Shown: piece after piece, positions 30,001 to 39,338 of the stretch
How positions within the stretch are numbered: the first letter of the stretch is position 1
Layout of the letters: each line of letters starts with the position of its first letter
Source of the DNA: Henningerozyma blattae CBS 6284
Lineage: Eukaryota > Ascomycota > Saccharomycetes > Saccharomycetales > Saccharomycetaceae
NCBI RefSeq assembly: GCF_000315915.1
Contig: NC_020191.1
Location: forward strand, 868,001 to 932,000
Length of the DNA: 64,000 bases
Reading direction: 5' to 3'
Notes under the pieces: model-generated
Databases searched by the model: none
What the model was told of the DNA's origin: nothing
What the model saw: the letters and a program-made list of their open reading frames with translations, nothing else
Made by a program: the position numbers and the translations under genes

Positions 30001-30127
30001 TCTAAGCTGCTTTAGTTTAGTATATGGTATAAGAAACACATATTGGATACACTACATTTTTAATGTTATATGTATATGGCTTCTCTACAACGTAACAATT
30101 TGTACCACAGATAAGAGACAAGCATGA
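27008..30127 (+). CDS. BST1: GPI inositol-deacylase Bst1
   Basis: Bst1 (PGAP1 family) removes the acyl chain from the inositol of GPI anchors in the ER, a step needed for ER exit and quality control of GPI proteins. At 1039 residues it is close to the 1029 of S. cerevisiae. A membrane segment near residues 60-77 is followed by a lumenal lipase domain with PVLFIPGNAGSFKQVRS and the nucleophile motif VGHSMGG (Ser236). The C-terminal third has several hydrophobic membrane segments (from about residue 700 onward). The start is the ATG at 27008; a second ATG at codon 35 is possible. It lies tandem between EPL1 and GYP8. Confidence 0.95.
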   Translation: MRLRKIVRNFDNKENTFLISQESDSPIAHRSKTMDLNVPPTKIPRSLFGYKNIKYFNYSAYIGIVTLLIFAFCNVLTHFNGADLPGCHQIYMYPSYARIDGFDERYTDLASKYHLYLYREQDKDKEPVNNDEIQLDGIPVLFIPGNAGSFKQVRSIAAASANLYFDYKEDITNEVAKNLDVFAADFNEDFTAFHGRTLLDQAIYLNDAVRYILELYEQSPSHKDTLPKSVIIVGHSMGGIVARVMPTLENYVDESITSIITLSTPHAAAPLTFDGDVLKLYEQTNDYWNKQFSNPNSYFSQHLSLISITGGISDMILPADYTAVNTIIPPANGFTTYSSNIPDVWTPIDHLAVVWCDQLRQVIAQLLLESVDSTSPSKVKSLAERIAIAKHLLLSGFEEESYQMETITNEENQYTALDQDKLLEAYNLKTGDILTIRLADVTELPSYIKVIIPKDTASTYQFSMLSSLHNIKIRFCTNKKKALPDNDDNSVYFNCVSEDDLFATIPNPSEGVFLASDSSMDSDHEPYKMLVFTEKELSKFDFIIIETPPIVEMKASDYSVIAMETDYYLETTKYSPFYTTFFGFTELVPETAFVRTFKHPKIWNSLFSYRVTSFLYSVKVDNFLFRPFVRQWVKSPLESKWHMDVLSHSFDVNMHNKAPFVPYEPQDTNCTDCGLNMVVIVPPRMDLQLEWSVNWPLTIKMLFIRYRLAIASFPTFFISGIIAIQFYYYNKTEIYPAFEDVTNMLIKRYSIPIVISFFLLSPVTSTRFVQRILYWIDPLKVSRPLLFENEGIYSDIYYLGISDIFPSLLGPVFGYIAIGIVYTFCMILKVCENLIKKITRSRIFKGKLYVELPPNMKNQGKILGKTRLAAAFLLVLMVIFYIPYQLAFLLVVIVQIGTCGRIASISGIERTKDYSNLRNYNFSILLLSLFVAAINFPVIIVFLHNVAIRWETSFRSHHNFLAIAPVILLFASNSNFRVPRFQSNGITDGGLAIILFGYLSCFSLVYGIRNTYWIHYIFNVICIWLLYNVTICTTDKRQA

Positions 30128-30251
30128 TAAGGGCCTGAAAGGTGGCTGTTTTATTTTTTTTAAAAGAGCCAAGATCACTTTTACACCCACTTTTTACATT
30201 TAAAGATATATATCTATTCAACTGCATTTAGATTCAATAGAATAATTTCAT

Positions 30252-30305
30252 ATGGACTTCCTAGATTTCGTAGAGGTTGCAACTAGGCTTTTTAGTATTT
30301 ACTAA
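30252..30305 (+). other. Possible upstream ORF of GYP8
   Basis: An ATG at 30252 opens a 17-codon frame ending in TAA at 30305, 46 nt before the GYP8 ATG. If the GYP8 transcript starts upstream of 30252, this uORF would be met first by scanning ribosomes. No transcript data are available. Confidence 0.3.
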
Positions 30306-30351
30306 TCTTTCCGGAAAAGCCCTATTCGGAAATCCTATCATCTCTAAAACA

Positions 30352-32025
30352 ATGCCATCACTTAAAGATAAAAAGAAATATTTCCATATTAACTATAAAC
30401 CTGGGGAAAATAAGGATAAAACTGTAACGTTAAAAAGAGACATGCCGGCCAAAGAAGATGATAACAAGTGGTCTTCACATTATAATTTACTGAAAGGTAT
30501 TCTAAATAAAAATGAATCAATTTATAGCTTTTTTAATGATGATGAGAAATTAACTCTAAGGGAGAATGTCATTGCACATGCTTTAACAAAAGATAATCGT
30601 AATATACTAAGAGAAATCGGTCAAAGTGAGGGTGGGTTCGAATCATTAAAACTTAGAAAAGATTGTTGGTATGAACTCTTGCTTAACCAATTGGATTTGG
30701 CCAGAAATTTCTCAAATCAAAATTTTGAAAATGCAAAACCTCACCCCGATGAGAATCAAGTTCATTTGGATGTACTTCGATCTTTTGGCTTTGTAGAAGA
30801 CCATAAACAAAAGGAAAAACTGAGATCTCTGCTAGAAAAGATTATCGTAAATATTCTAAGGAAATACCCAACTCTACGATACTATCAAGGCTATCATGAT
30901 ATAGTAGCAGTTTTTATTATTGTATTTATGGTTCATCCTTATCAAAAATCAGTTTGCGAAGCAGATGAAGAGTATGACATTGAACTAACTAGACAAGTCA
31001 GTGAAAAGTTTAAGTATTCAACTCATAGAAGTGGTATTAGTATAGCGAGTTCTGTAATTGATCCAATTACAAACGAAACAATGTTATTCCGCTCAGTAGA
31101 AATATTCACCTTAATATATTTGAGAGACTTTATGATGGATTCATTAACATTCCCAATTTTACAAACTAAGATCATCCCAGCAATAGTTAAAAGGTATGAC
31201 AAACAATTGTATATGACTTTAAAGCTAGATAAAATGCAACCATTTTTTGCTATACCATCATTATTAACTCTTTTTTCACATCAGTTTAAACCTACTGAAT
31301 TATCAAATGGCTTTATATATCAGGTATTTGACTTAATAATATCGAGTCAATCGATGTTTATATCTATTATAATGTACATGCATCTAATTTTAATGTCGAA
31401 GGACTCTTTGCTTCAAGAATATGCTCTGAATGCGGGAAACTTTGAAAATGATATTGATTTATTACACGGAGTTATGCAGCAACAGATGATAAAAAATATA
31501 ACCAATGAAAAATTCTGGTCAATTGTGCTCATACGAACCCAGTCGTCTATCAAGAAACCATTAAAGCTAAAAAATGCAAGAAAAATGGTAGATGAGTATA
31601 GTGTTCTGAGAACAACGGCATCAGGTAGCAATCATCGTTATAATATTAAGTATGTTCAAAATGTACTAGCAAAAGAAATTAAGGCTAGCAAAAAACTGGA
31701 CTCATATTCAAAACATAAAACAAAGGGATGTCTTAAAAGTCCTTTACTCAACATTGCTTGGCAATCATACTCCAAAAACAACATCCTTTTCAAAGTTTCC
31801 ATCTTAATAATTGCTGTCTCTTTCATTTACAAGACACAAGATTTAACACAAATAGGAGATTCTCTTTCATTGCAGCACAACTTCCATTCAATTTCAAAAG
31901 AATTTTCTTCTCTTATGACTAACAATATCAACTATTCGCTGTTGAAGAAAGTTTATAATTTCTTCACATTTTCCTCAATAGATTTCGCACCAGAATTGAC
32001 TGATGTAACTCTTGATTTGAAATAA
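30352..32025 (+). CDS. GYP8: TBC-domain Rab GTPase-activating protein Gyp8
   Basis: Gyp8 stimulates GTP hydrolysis on Ypt1 and related Rab proteins in ER/Golgi and peroxisomal traffic. The product is 557 residues from the ATG at 30352 (497 in S. cerevisiae); the upstream open extension begins at a TTG. TBC motifs are visible: LRKDCWYELL, then LRKYPTLRYYQGYHDIVAVF with the glutamine finger in YYQGYHD. A hydrophobic stretch near the C-terminus (ILFKVSILIIAVSFIY) is a likely membrane anchor, as in the family. It is convergent with SPT8, stops only about 150 bp apart. Confidence 0.92.
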   Translation: MPSLKDKKKYFHINYKPGENKDKTVTLKRDMPAKEDDNKWSSHYNLLKGILNKNESIYSFFNDDEKLTLRENVIAHALTKDNRNILREIGQSEGGFESLKLRKDCWYELLLNQLDLARNFSNQNFENAKPHPDENQVHLDVLRSFGFVEDHKQKEKLRSLLEKIIVNILRKYPTLRYYQGYHDIVAVFIIVFMVHPYQKSVCEADEEYDIELTRQVSEKFKYSTHRSGISIASSVIDPITNETMLFRSVEIFTLIYLRDFMMDSLTFPILQTKIIPAIVKRYDKQLYMTLKLDKMQPFFAIPSLLTLFSHQFKPTELSNGFIYQVFDLIISSQSMFISIIMYMHLILMSKDSLLQEYALNAGNFENDIDLLHGVMQQQMIKNITNEKFWSIVLIRTQSSIKKPLKLKNARKMVDEYSVLRTTASGSNHRYNIKYVQNVLAKEIKASKKLDSYSKHKTKGCLKSPLLNIAWQSYSKNNILFKVSILIIAVSFIYKTQDLTQIGDSLSLQHNFHSISKEFSSLMTNNINYSLLKKVYNFFTFSSIDFAPELTDVTLDLK

Positions 32026-32176
32026 GTACTTTGATGATATAATGGTACAAATGTATATACGGAAGGAAATGATATCGTAAAATTTTTTATTAATGCACAT
32101 TGTCATCTATAAATTTAATATTATGAAAAGTACTCATTATTGTTACATATGACATACTATTACATAGCTTATTATA

Positions 32177-34099
32177 TTATACTAAATCTATCTCATAAAG
32201 AAGAGCAACATCTGTAGAAACCCCTTGCCATCCGCGGTTACCACTTGTACTAATCATAAACCTACAAGTAGGATCTACAAATATATTAGAAATGGCACCA
32301 CCATGGTGGCCAGGAACGATAAAAAATGGAGATGCTGATGATTTGGAAGTACTGGCGTTCATATCATATAATCTAATGTTATCATAGGAAGCACACAGTA
32401 AATGCCTATCATTTGGCAGTGCATATATACATGATACAGGCCCTGAAATAGTAGGGAGTTTGATTTGGCTCATTGGTTTCGAAGGCATCTTTAAATCAAA
32501 CTTCTCAACAGATGCATTTCTACGACCTGCATATATTGTGTCACCATCAATACCCCACGTTGCAGATTGACACCATGGTGGTGTTAACAACCCTTTTTGT
32601 AAATTCATTGCTGGTGTAGTCGGTGTTCTACGATCCCATATGCTTATTGAACCATTAAGACCTGAGGTCATAAATATATTTTCATTTGTTACAACGTTTA
32701 ACGTTTTTTTAGAAATATCTTCTCTGTCGTTCTTTTTCTCATGATTTTGAGAGACGTCTATCTTATCCAAATCAGCTTGATCATTTGATTTATCCATATT
32801 AATATCACCATCAATATCTTCATCTTCTTCGTCACCAAATAAGGAATCCATATCATCATCCTTTCCATCATTTGTATCTTCAGATTTTATATTAATATCT
32901 TTAATTTCTACCATGGAATGAAGTGGTCTAAATTCTAATGATGAGATCTCTGCTTGAACACCCTTGAAATTATTTGCCATTGAACCGTTATTTAAATCCC
33001 ATTCAATAATTGTCTTATCCCAGGATGTACTTATGAACCTACTTTCTGAATTATTCAATTTCAATAAGTTGACAGGCTGTGTGTGACTATTGCTATTTTT
33101 AAAATAATGCTCTATCGAACCCTCTAGATACCTCACACCTTGTAGTGTAATACCCCCGTTATCTAAACCAGATAACATAAAAAGACATTCACTTTGCACT
33201 GCTAATGAATGCACTGGACTAACTTTTGGTTCATAATCTTTACTATTTTTTAATGTTTTAATTTCTGATTTTTTTTGAGGAACTTCATTTTCCCAATACG
33301 ATAAGTTTATACCAGCATATTGAATGGATTCAGTTAGGGAATGCTTTTGCAAAACTGTTAAGGAGTGTTTACCATCCATTGTATTTCTAAAGTCGAATTT
33401 TCTTATATAACCATCTTCACCACCCAAGAATAAATATTGAAGTCCCTTAGACATTGCTAATGCATTGACATGTGTTTGAATTGGAATAGCAGCTGTTGGG
33501 TAAATATTATAACCATCTGCTAATCTCGAAGATCGGAATAATTGTGTATAATATCTATGTACAGATTCTTCAAAATCTTCGTCAGTATTTGGATTAGGTT
33601 TTTCGATATTATTGGGATCAAGTTCTTTTGTATCTTTATTATTGGGGGATTTCTCTTTATCCTCTTCTTCTTTGTCATCACTAGTATCTATAAAATCCCC
33701 CGATTTATCTGATTTATTAGGAAGTTTTTCAGTACGCTCTTCAATATTGCCTTTCTCTGTATCACTAGGCGTATCATGTAGCTTATGTGAGGTATTTCGA
33801 TCAATATTATCATTTTTAGTGGTTGACTTATTTTCTGATTTAGGCTTATTTGTTTCCGAATCCAGCATATCTACATCATCTTCTTCATCTTCCTCCTCTT
33901 CCTCCTCTTCATCCTCCTCTTCATCCTCATCTTCGTCCTCATCATCATCATCCTCCTCCTCATCTTCATCATCTTGTTCAACATCTTCTCCGATCTCTTC
34001 TGCGACTTCTGCAATATCTTCAGCCATCATTTCTTCTTCCTCCTCTTCTTCTTCATCATCTATTTGACTTTGATTTAAAATACCATCTACTTCTTCCAT
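32177..34099 (-). CDS. SPT8: SAGA subunit Spt8, WD-repeat protein
   Basis: Spt8 is the SAGA subunit that contacts TBP and regulates its delivery to promoters. The product is 640 residues (602 in S. cerevisiae). The first roughly 80 residues are almost entirely acidic runs (Glu/Asp), followed by a Lys/Asp/Ser-rich linker to about residue 180. A WD40 propeller follows, with repeats recognisable around QTHVNALAMSKGLQYLFLGG, RFISTSWDKTIIEWDLNNG and GLNGSISIWDRRTPTTPAMN. The C-terminal half has an acidic insertion (about 410-470). Orthologue of YLR055C, hence a chromosome-XII-type gene inside the VI-type series. Confidence 0.94.
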   Translation of the reverse strand: MEEVDGILNQSQIDDEEEEEEEEMMAEDIAEVAEEIGEDVEQDDEDEEEDDDDEDEDEDEEEDEEEEEEEDEEDDVDMLDSETNKPKSENKSTTKNDNIDRNTSHKLHDTPSDTEKGNIEERTEKLPNKSDKSGDFIDTSDDKEEEDKEKSPNNKDTKELDPNNIEKPNPNTDEDFEESVHRYYTQLFRSSRLADGYNIYPTAAIPIQTHVNALAMSKGLQYLFLGGEDGYIRKFDFRNTMDGKHSLTVLQKHSLTESIQYAGINLSYWENEVPQKKSEIKTLKNSKDYEPKVSPVHSLAVQSECLFMLSGLDNGGITLQGVRYLEGSIEHYFKNSNSHTQPVNLLKLNNSESRFISTSWDKTIIEWDLNNGSMANNFKGVQAEISSLEFRPLHSMVEIKDINIKSEDTNDGKDDDMDSLFGDEEDEDIDGDINMDKSNDQADLDKIDVSQNHEKKNDREDISKKTLNVVTNENIFMTSGLNGSISIWDRRTPTTPAMNLQKGLLTPPWCQSATWGIDGDTIYAGRRNASVEKFDLKMPSKPMSQIKLPTISGPVSCIYALPNDRHLLCASYDNIRLYDMNASTSKSSASPFFIVPGHHGGAISNIFVDPTCRFMISTSGNRGWQGVSTDVALLYEIDLV

Positions 34100-34573
34100 A
34101 TTTATCTTCTAATGTAATATTTTATCTAATTGACTATTCTACTCTGAGATATTTCCTTTTTATATTGTAAATGATTAAACAGTAGCAAAAATTAATTTTT
34201 TATATGCTTCAATCCTAATTAGTATTAAAATAATCAACTTAGGCAGCTAATTAATTTTTTTTTTAAAATGATATTTTTTAAATAATCAACTTGCACAGCT
34301 AATTTATAGCTTGTAACATGTTGTATTGAAATATAATTATAGCATTTTTTGATTTTTTCAAGCTCATGCTAAAGCTCCGAAGTTAATGAATTATTCAATA
34401 AGTTAATTCGTCTATTAAAAAAAAGTAGTGATAATAATAACAGTTAAGTTAGTTAAATACATAATAATGTCATTAGAAAACGTTAAACAAAAACAAGCAT
34501 ATGTAGTATGGGATATATAAAAGAAGATAATAATAAAAATAGAAGGAAATGAAATGAAAAAAAGGTGAACAAA
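34100..34573. other. Intergenic region SPT8-SHM2
   Basis: 474 bp containing the SPT8 promoter and the SHM2 3' region; AT-rich. A degenerate repeat of AATCAACTTNNNCAGCTAAT occurs at about 34231 and 34287. No gene is seen. Confidence 0.6.
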
Positions 34574-35983
34574 TTATTTTGGTAATGGATAGTTACCAGC
34601 CCATTCATTAATTTCATTCTTCCAGACAGATAATTCAGCTCCATTTTCGTCAACGGAAGCTTTGAAATCCTTTAATCTATGAGCATCTTCTGGTAAATTT
34701 GATTGAATCTTGTGAGCAAATTGAACAACTTTGTCAATATATTCAACAATCTTAGTAAAATCGGCTTCATCCATACCTCTTGTAGTCATAGCTGGAGCAC
34801 CGATTCTAACACCACCTGGAACTAAAGCAGAATGGTCACCTGGGATAGAGTTTTTATTTAAGGCGATATTAATCTTTTCACAAACGTATTCAACACGAGC
34901 ACCATCAACACCCTTTTCTCTTAAGGAGACTAGGACCATATGAGAATCAGTACCGTCAGAGACTAATCTATAATCGAATTTCTTGAAAGATTGTTCTAAA
35001 GTCTTGGCGTTTTTCAAGACTTGTAATTGATATTGTTTGAATTCTTCAGTAGCAGCTTGTTTCAAAGCAGTGGCTAAAGCAGCAATAGTATGATTATGCG
35101 GACCACCTTGATGACCAGGGAAAACAGAGAAATTAATAGGATTTTCTAAATCATATAAGATTTCTTTACCAGTTTTCTTGTTTACACCTCTAACACCACG
35201 TCTAAAGAAGATCATGGCGCCTCTTGGACCTCTTAAAGACTTGTGAGTTGTGGTAGTGACGATATCAGCATATTCGAATGGAGATGGGATAACACCAGCA
35301 GCAATTAAACCGGAGATATGAGCCATATCGACCATCAAATAAGCACCACATTTATCAGCAATTTCTCTCATTCTCTTGTAATCGATCAAACGACAGTAAG
35401 CGGAAGTACCTGCCACTAAAACTTTTGGTCTATATAAAATAGCATTTTGTTCCAAAGTATCATAATCGATTAAACCAGTCTTTTGGTCGACTCTGTATGG
35501 GAAAGATTCGAAATAAGTGGAGACGGCAGAGATCTTTCTATTTTCAGTGGCGTAACCGTGAGACAAGTGACCACCATCTGGCAAGTAAAGACCCATCAAT
35601 CTATCATGTGGCTTCATAATAGCTTGGTAAACTTCCAAGTTGGCTGGTGAACCAGATAAACATTGGACATTAACCCCCCATTTGTCTGGAGTAACATGGA
35701 AGGCCTTCAAAGCTCTTTCTTGACATAAAGTTTCGATACGATCAATGTGTTCATTACCACCGTAATAACGAGCACCTGGATAACCTTCAGAATACTTGTT
35801 AGATAAAGGAGTTCCAAGAGCATCAAAGACTGAAGTAGAAGTACAGTTTTCAGACGCAATTAAATCAATGGAGTGCTGTTGTCTATTGATTTCATCTTTG
35901 ATCATGGCATTTAATTCTGGATCGGTTTCACTCAAATGAGCAGTTAAAAGATGTTCTTGAGAATTGGTTAAAGAGTAAGGCAT
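34574..35983 (-). CDS. SHM2: Cytosolic serine hydroxymethyltransferase
   Basis: PLP enzyme converting serine and tetrahydrofolate to glycine and methylene-THF, the main entry to one-carbon units in the cytosol. At 469 residues it equals the S. cerevisiae Shm2 length. No mitochondrial presequence is present ([20 protein letters not shown]), which favours the cytosolic over the mitochondrial paralogue. The PLP lysine is K248 in [34 protein letters not shown] and DMAHISGL are further family motifs. Codon use is biased as for a highly expressed gene. TGACTC-type sites upstream suggest Gcn4/Bas1 control. AGX1, another glycine-producing enzyme, is the next gene. Confidence 0.97.
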   Translation of the reverse strand: MPYSLTNSQEHLLTAHLSETDPELNAMIKDEINRQQHSIDLIASENCTSTSVFDALGTPLSNKYSEGYPGARYYGGNEHIDRIETLCQERALKAFHVTPDKWGVNVQCLSGSPANLEVYQAIMKPHDRLMGLYLPDGGHLSHGYATENRKISAVSTYFESFPYRVDQKTGLIDYDTLEQNAILYRPKVLVAGTSAYCRLIDYKRMREIADKCGAYLMVDMAHISGLIAAGVIPSPFEYADIVTTTTHKSLRGPRGAMIFFRRGVRGVNKKTGKEILYDLENPINFSVFPGHQGGPHNHTIAALATALKQAATEEFKQYQLQVLKNAKTLEQSFKKFDYRLVSDGTDSHMVLVSLREKGVDGARVEYVCEKINIALNKNSIPGDHSALVPGGVRIGAPAMTTRGMDEADFTKIVEYIDKVVQFAHKIQSNLPEDAHRLKDFKASVDENGAELSVWKNEINEWAGNYPLPK

Positions 35984-36742
35984 GGTGATGATGATGGCGA
36001 GCTTGTTTGAACTATTGAAGTTTGGTTATCCTTGATAATGAAGATATAGAGATGGATAAAGAAAGAAGAGGATAAAAATTTTTAAGGGAAAGTGAAGGGA
36101 TCACAATCGAGAAAATAGCAACTAGCGGTACAAGCAGCTTCCTATATATATATGAGTTGTAAGTACATCCTAGGCATCAGATCCACAAGATTAAGGCATA
36201 AACTAAATTAGAGCAAGCTGACTTCTGTATTTGGATTGAGGGTACGGACTAGTAGCAAAAGATTACTAAATTGAAAAGCTAGAAAAAAAAAAAAAAATAG
36301 AAAATTAAAAATTAAAAATTAAAAATTAAGGTCCTGGTGACAATTCTTATCACACACATTATTCATACTGTGGAAAATTGGCAATTAACAAATTAGTACG
36401 TTGAAAAAATTGGTTCCTAATGGAGTGTCCGCAATGTACTCGGGGCAGGAGTCAACAGTAAAGGATGGACGGAAATTCAAGAAAGGTGAAAATTTGTGAC
36501 GGGACGTAAAAAGAGGGACAGAAACGTGACCGGTAGGAGTCAGGCACCAGCTGACTCTGGTGCGATCACACGTGATATGGTGTTGATTAATGATATATAG
36601 ATGAGATGTAGTATAGGCAGGTAAGATGTATTAATAGTTTAGGAAGAGTTAGAAGTTAAAAAATAGAAAGGAGTTAAGAGGAGTTAAATGACAGAAATTA
36701 AGCGAGATAGCTATGCCTCAGAGTAGTTATGCTTTAGAATAG
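35984..36742. other. SHM2 promoter region
   Basis: 759 bp between the SHM2 start and the AGX1 stop. It contains a repeated AAATT tract near 36300-36328 and the TGACTC/CACGTG cluster listed separately. No coding sequence is seen. Confidence 0.7.
36449..36574. promoter_or_regulatory. Gcn4/Bas1-type and Cbf1-type sites upstream of SHM2
   Basis: GAGTCA occurs at 36449 and 36537 and TGACTC at 36552. The last two form a perfect inverted repeat (GAGTCAG, 7-nt spacer, CTGACTC). CACGTG follows at 36569. In S. cerevisiae SHM2 is under Bas1/Bas2 purine and one-carbon control, which uses TGACTC sites; the assignment here is inference from the motif and the gene. Confidence 0.55.
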
Positions 36743-37888
36743 TTATACTTTAGACTTTGTTGTACAATACTCTCTGAGCAGTTCATAACATCTTGTAATA
36801 TGTTGGTTATTATCATTGTCCCAAGCTGAAACTCCCATGTGGCCGACTCTTGCATATGGAGGTATTGATTTCAACATTGGACCTGCTATGAAAACACCAT
36901 TATCTGCCAAAAATTTAATTAAATCAGCAGGATTTTCTACATAGATCGTGGTTAAACCATGAGCGGTATATTGTGGATCTTGTGGGATCATTTTTAATCC
37001 CAATTCTTTCGTCAATTGTTGTTTGAACCAGTCACTAGTTTTAGAACTTTTTTCGATTCTTTCATCCAAGCCTCTTGGAGTGGCATCTAATAATTCCTTT
37101 AATGCAACATCTAGGGATAGGATTAATTGTACAGGTGGGGTAGCGAAATATGAAGGTTTCCCCTGGATACACGATTCCATTATTGGTAACCATTTCTTAA
37201 ATGAAAGATAAAACGAGGTGACTTGATCAGTAGTATCTCTTTCATTCATTACGTACTTTAATAATCTTGGACTAACCATGGAGATCGATAACCCCGGTGG
37301 CGCACCAATAGCCTTTTGTGAAGCAGTTAAACAATAATCAATATTCCAATTATCAAATTCAAAGACTTCACATCCAATGGAACAAACACCATCGACAACC
37401 ACGAATGAATTTGGAGAAAATTCTTTGACCAATTGAGAAATCCCTTGAACATCATTTAATACTGCTGTTGATGTATCTACTTGTGTCATTACCACTGCTT
37501 TATAATTATTTTTTTGTAATTTTTCTTGGATGGTTTTTAATGGTACGATATGACCTGGGATTGCATCTAATTTATCTACTTTAGCACCATAACCTGTTAA
37601 ACATGAGGCAAATGAATCAGAGAAAAACCCTGTAGAAATCAATAAGATCGAGTCATTTCTATTAACGACATTGGAGCCGAAAAGATCCCAACCTAATGTA
37701 CCTGAACCAGAGATAATAATTGGTTGACCGTTAGTTGTTTTGAATAATCTTTTTGTATTATTCAAGGCATTTTGGAAAGTAGTGGTGAAAGTTGGTGATA
37801 AATGACCAATAGAATTAGCTACTAAACTTTGTCTAACTGCTGGAGTTAATTCAATAGGACCGGGAGTTAATAATAATTTCTTTATCAT
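36743..37888 (-). CDS. AGX1: Alanine:glyoxylate aminotransferase
   Basis: PLP-dependent transaminase making glycine from glyoxylate with alanine as donor. The product is 381 residues (385 in S. cerevisiae). Family features are the N-terminal LLTPGPIELTPAVRQSL, the VVDGVCSIGCE segment around the PLP aspartate, and the PLP lysine K192 in TASQKAIGAPPG. The ATG start at 37888 puts the TPGP motif at residue 8, as usual. It lies between SHM2 and HAC1. It is of chromosome VI origin while SHM2 is of XII origin, so the pairing of two glycine-forming enzymes here reflects gene loss around them. Confidence 0.95.
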   Translation of the reverse strand: MIKKLLLTPGPIELTPAVRQSLVANSIGHLSPTFTTTFQNALNNTKRLFKTTNGQPIIISGSGTLGWDLFGSNVVNRNDSILLISTGFFSDSFASCLTGYGAKVDKLDAIPGHIVPLKTIQEKLQKNNYKAVVMTQVDTSTAVLNDVQGISQLVKEFSPNSFVVVDGVCSIGCEVFEFDNWNIDYCLTASQKAIGAPPGLSISMVSPRLLKYVMNERDTTDQVTSFYLSFKKWLPIMESCIQGKPSYFATPPVQLILSLDVALKELLDATPRGLDERIEKSSKTSDWFKQQLTKELGLKMIPQDPQYTAHGLTTIYVENPADLIKFLADNGVFIAGPMLKSIPPYARVGHMGVSAWDNDNNQHITRCYELLREYCTTKSKV

Positions 37889-39338
37889 TTTCTTGAGAAA
37901 GGGATGGGGAGTGAGGGGGACTGTTTAAGTTAATTTAATTAAAATCTTTTGCAAATATAATGTATATACCCTCTTTATATTTAAGATTCTTACATTGATT
38001 AATCACACTTTTTTATATAGCCTTTAATTTTATTTAACCATAGTTCCATTAGTCCATGATCCATTATTATCTTTTTTATTTTACTATTGTCTTTGGTTGT
38101 AAAGTTTGTAAATCGTATCATTTTATAAAACAATAATCCCGACTATTACCGAAATGGGATTTTTGTAGTAAGCATTACGTTTATATTAACTAATTGAAAA
38201 TAGGAAGAGTCGAACTGTTTGAGTAACTATGATTTCGGAGTTTCCATTTTTAGAACCTGTCATGACGGCCAAATTTAAACTTTCCATTGGTCCATTATCA
38301 AAGAAAGCAAGAAAAAAAAGTAAAGCACAACAATCGAGATTTAATTAAATAAGGTGAAAATATTACAGAAACCCAAGTTTGGGCAAGAGAAGTTGTGTCA
38401 AAAAAAAAAAATCACATAATAAACATAACAAAATGTATATAATAAAAAAATTAAGCCAAAGTAAATAATAAAAAAAAACGAAAAATCGTGCAAAAGATGA
38501 GTAATAATGCAGAAAGGTGAGGGATGCTAACACCACTCTCTAGTACAATAGATAAAATAAAACCAACAAACAAACGTAAAATTACAATAGAATTCAAAAT
38601 CTTTGGTGGTAATTGTTTTGAAAATATAATGAATCCGGTAGTCCGTATCTCTTTTTCTATGGGTAGTGTTTAGTTTTATATTCTTTTTCTTTTAAATAAG
38701 CAATACAATGAGAGAGAGAGAGAGAGAGAGAGATAGATAGAGAATGAGGGGGTTGTAAATAAATAGTGACTTATTGTGGTGATTAAGATATTATTTATTT
38801 ATTCATAATTCTTTGTAACCAAATGTTATATATTTAATATTGGTGGAACGAAAATACAAAACGATTAGATATACAAAATTGTATGCTTGCGCATGCTTGT
38901 GTGCTTGTGTGTGGTAGAATGTAATTGCATAAAAGTGCGTACGTACGAAGTATTAATTCTGATGAGATCAATAGGTTGGTAGTCTAAAGATCAGATCAGA
39001 GGTAATCTCATAAAAGTGAGAAAAAAAAATTCTTGAAATTTCTTTTTTTTTTAAAAATAGTGGTAAATATCGAAATCAAAGGGGCATTCAAAAAAAATAA
39101 TTTAAAATATTAAAATTTTAGATGGAGGTAGGGGTTGGTGGAAAATAAAAAATGAGTCTAACTTGGTGGAGAAGTTAGATCATTATAGGTTGTAGAATAT
39201 ATTGGAGGCGAAAAAAAATAATTCAAAAACAAATAGGCATGAATAGTGGACGTAATTTTTGTAAAGGAGTGGTCAAAGTTCTCAACACAGAGGTGGTAAA
39301 ATATGTTAAGCCAATGAATACTCTCAATTACAATGCAA
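37889..39338. other. AGX1 promoter and HAC1 3' region
   Basis: 1.45 kb with no recognised gene. It should hold the HAC1 3' UTR and, if HAC1 is spliced, its second exon, but I cannot find a segment resembling the S. cerevisiae exon-2 peptide with a proper splice hairpin. A (GA)n tract lies at 38710-38733. Confidence 0.6.
38710..38733. repeat. GA dinucleotide microsatellite
   Basis: About twelve GA dinucleotides followed by three GATA-type units. Confidence 0.85.
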
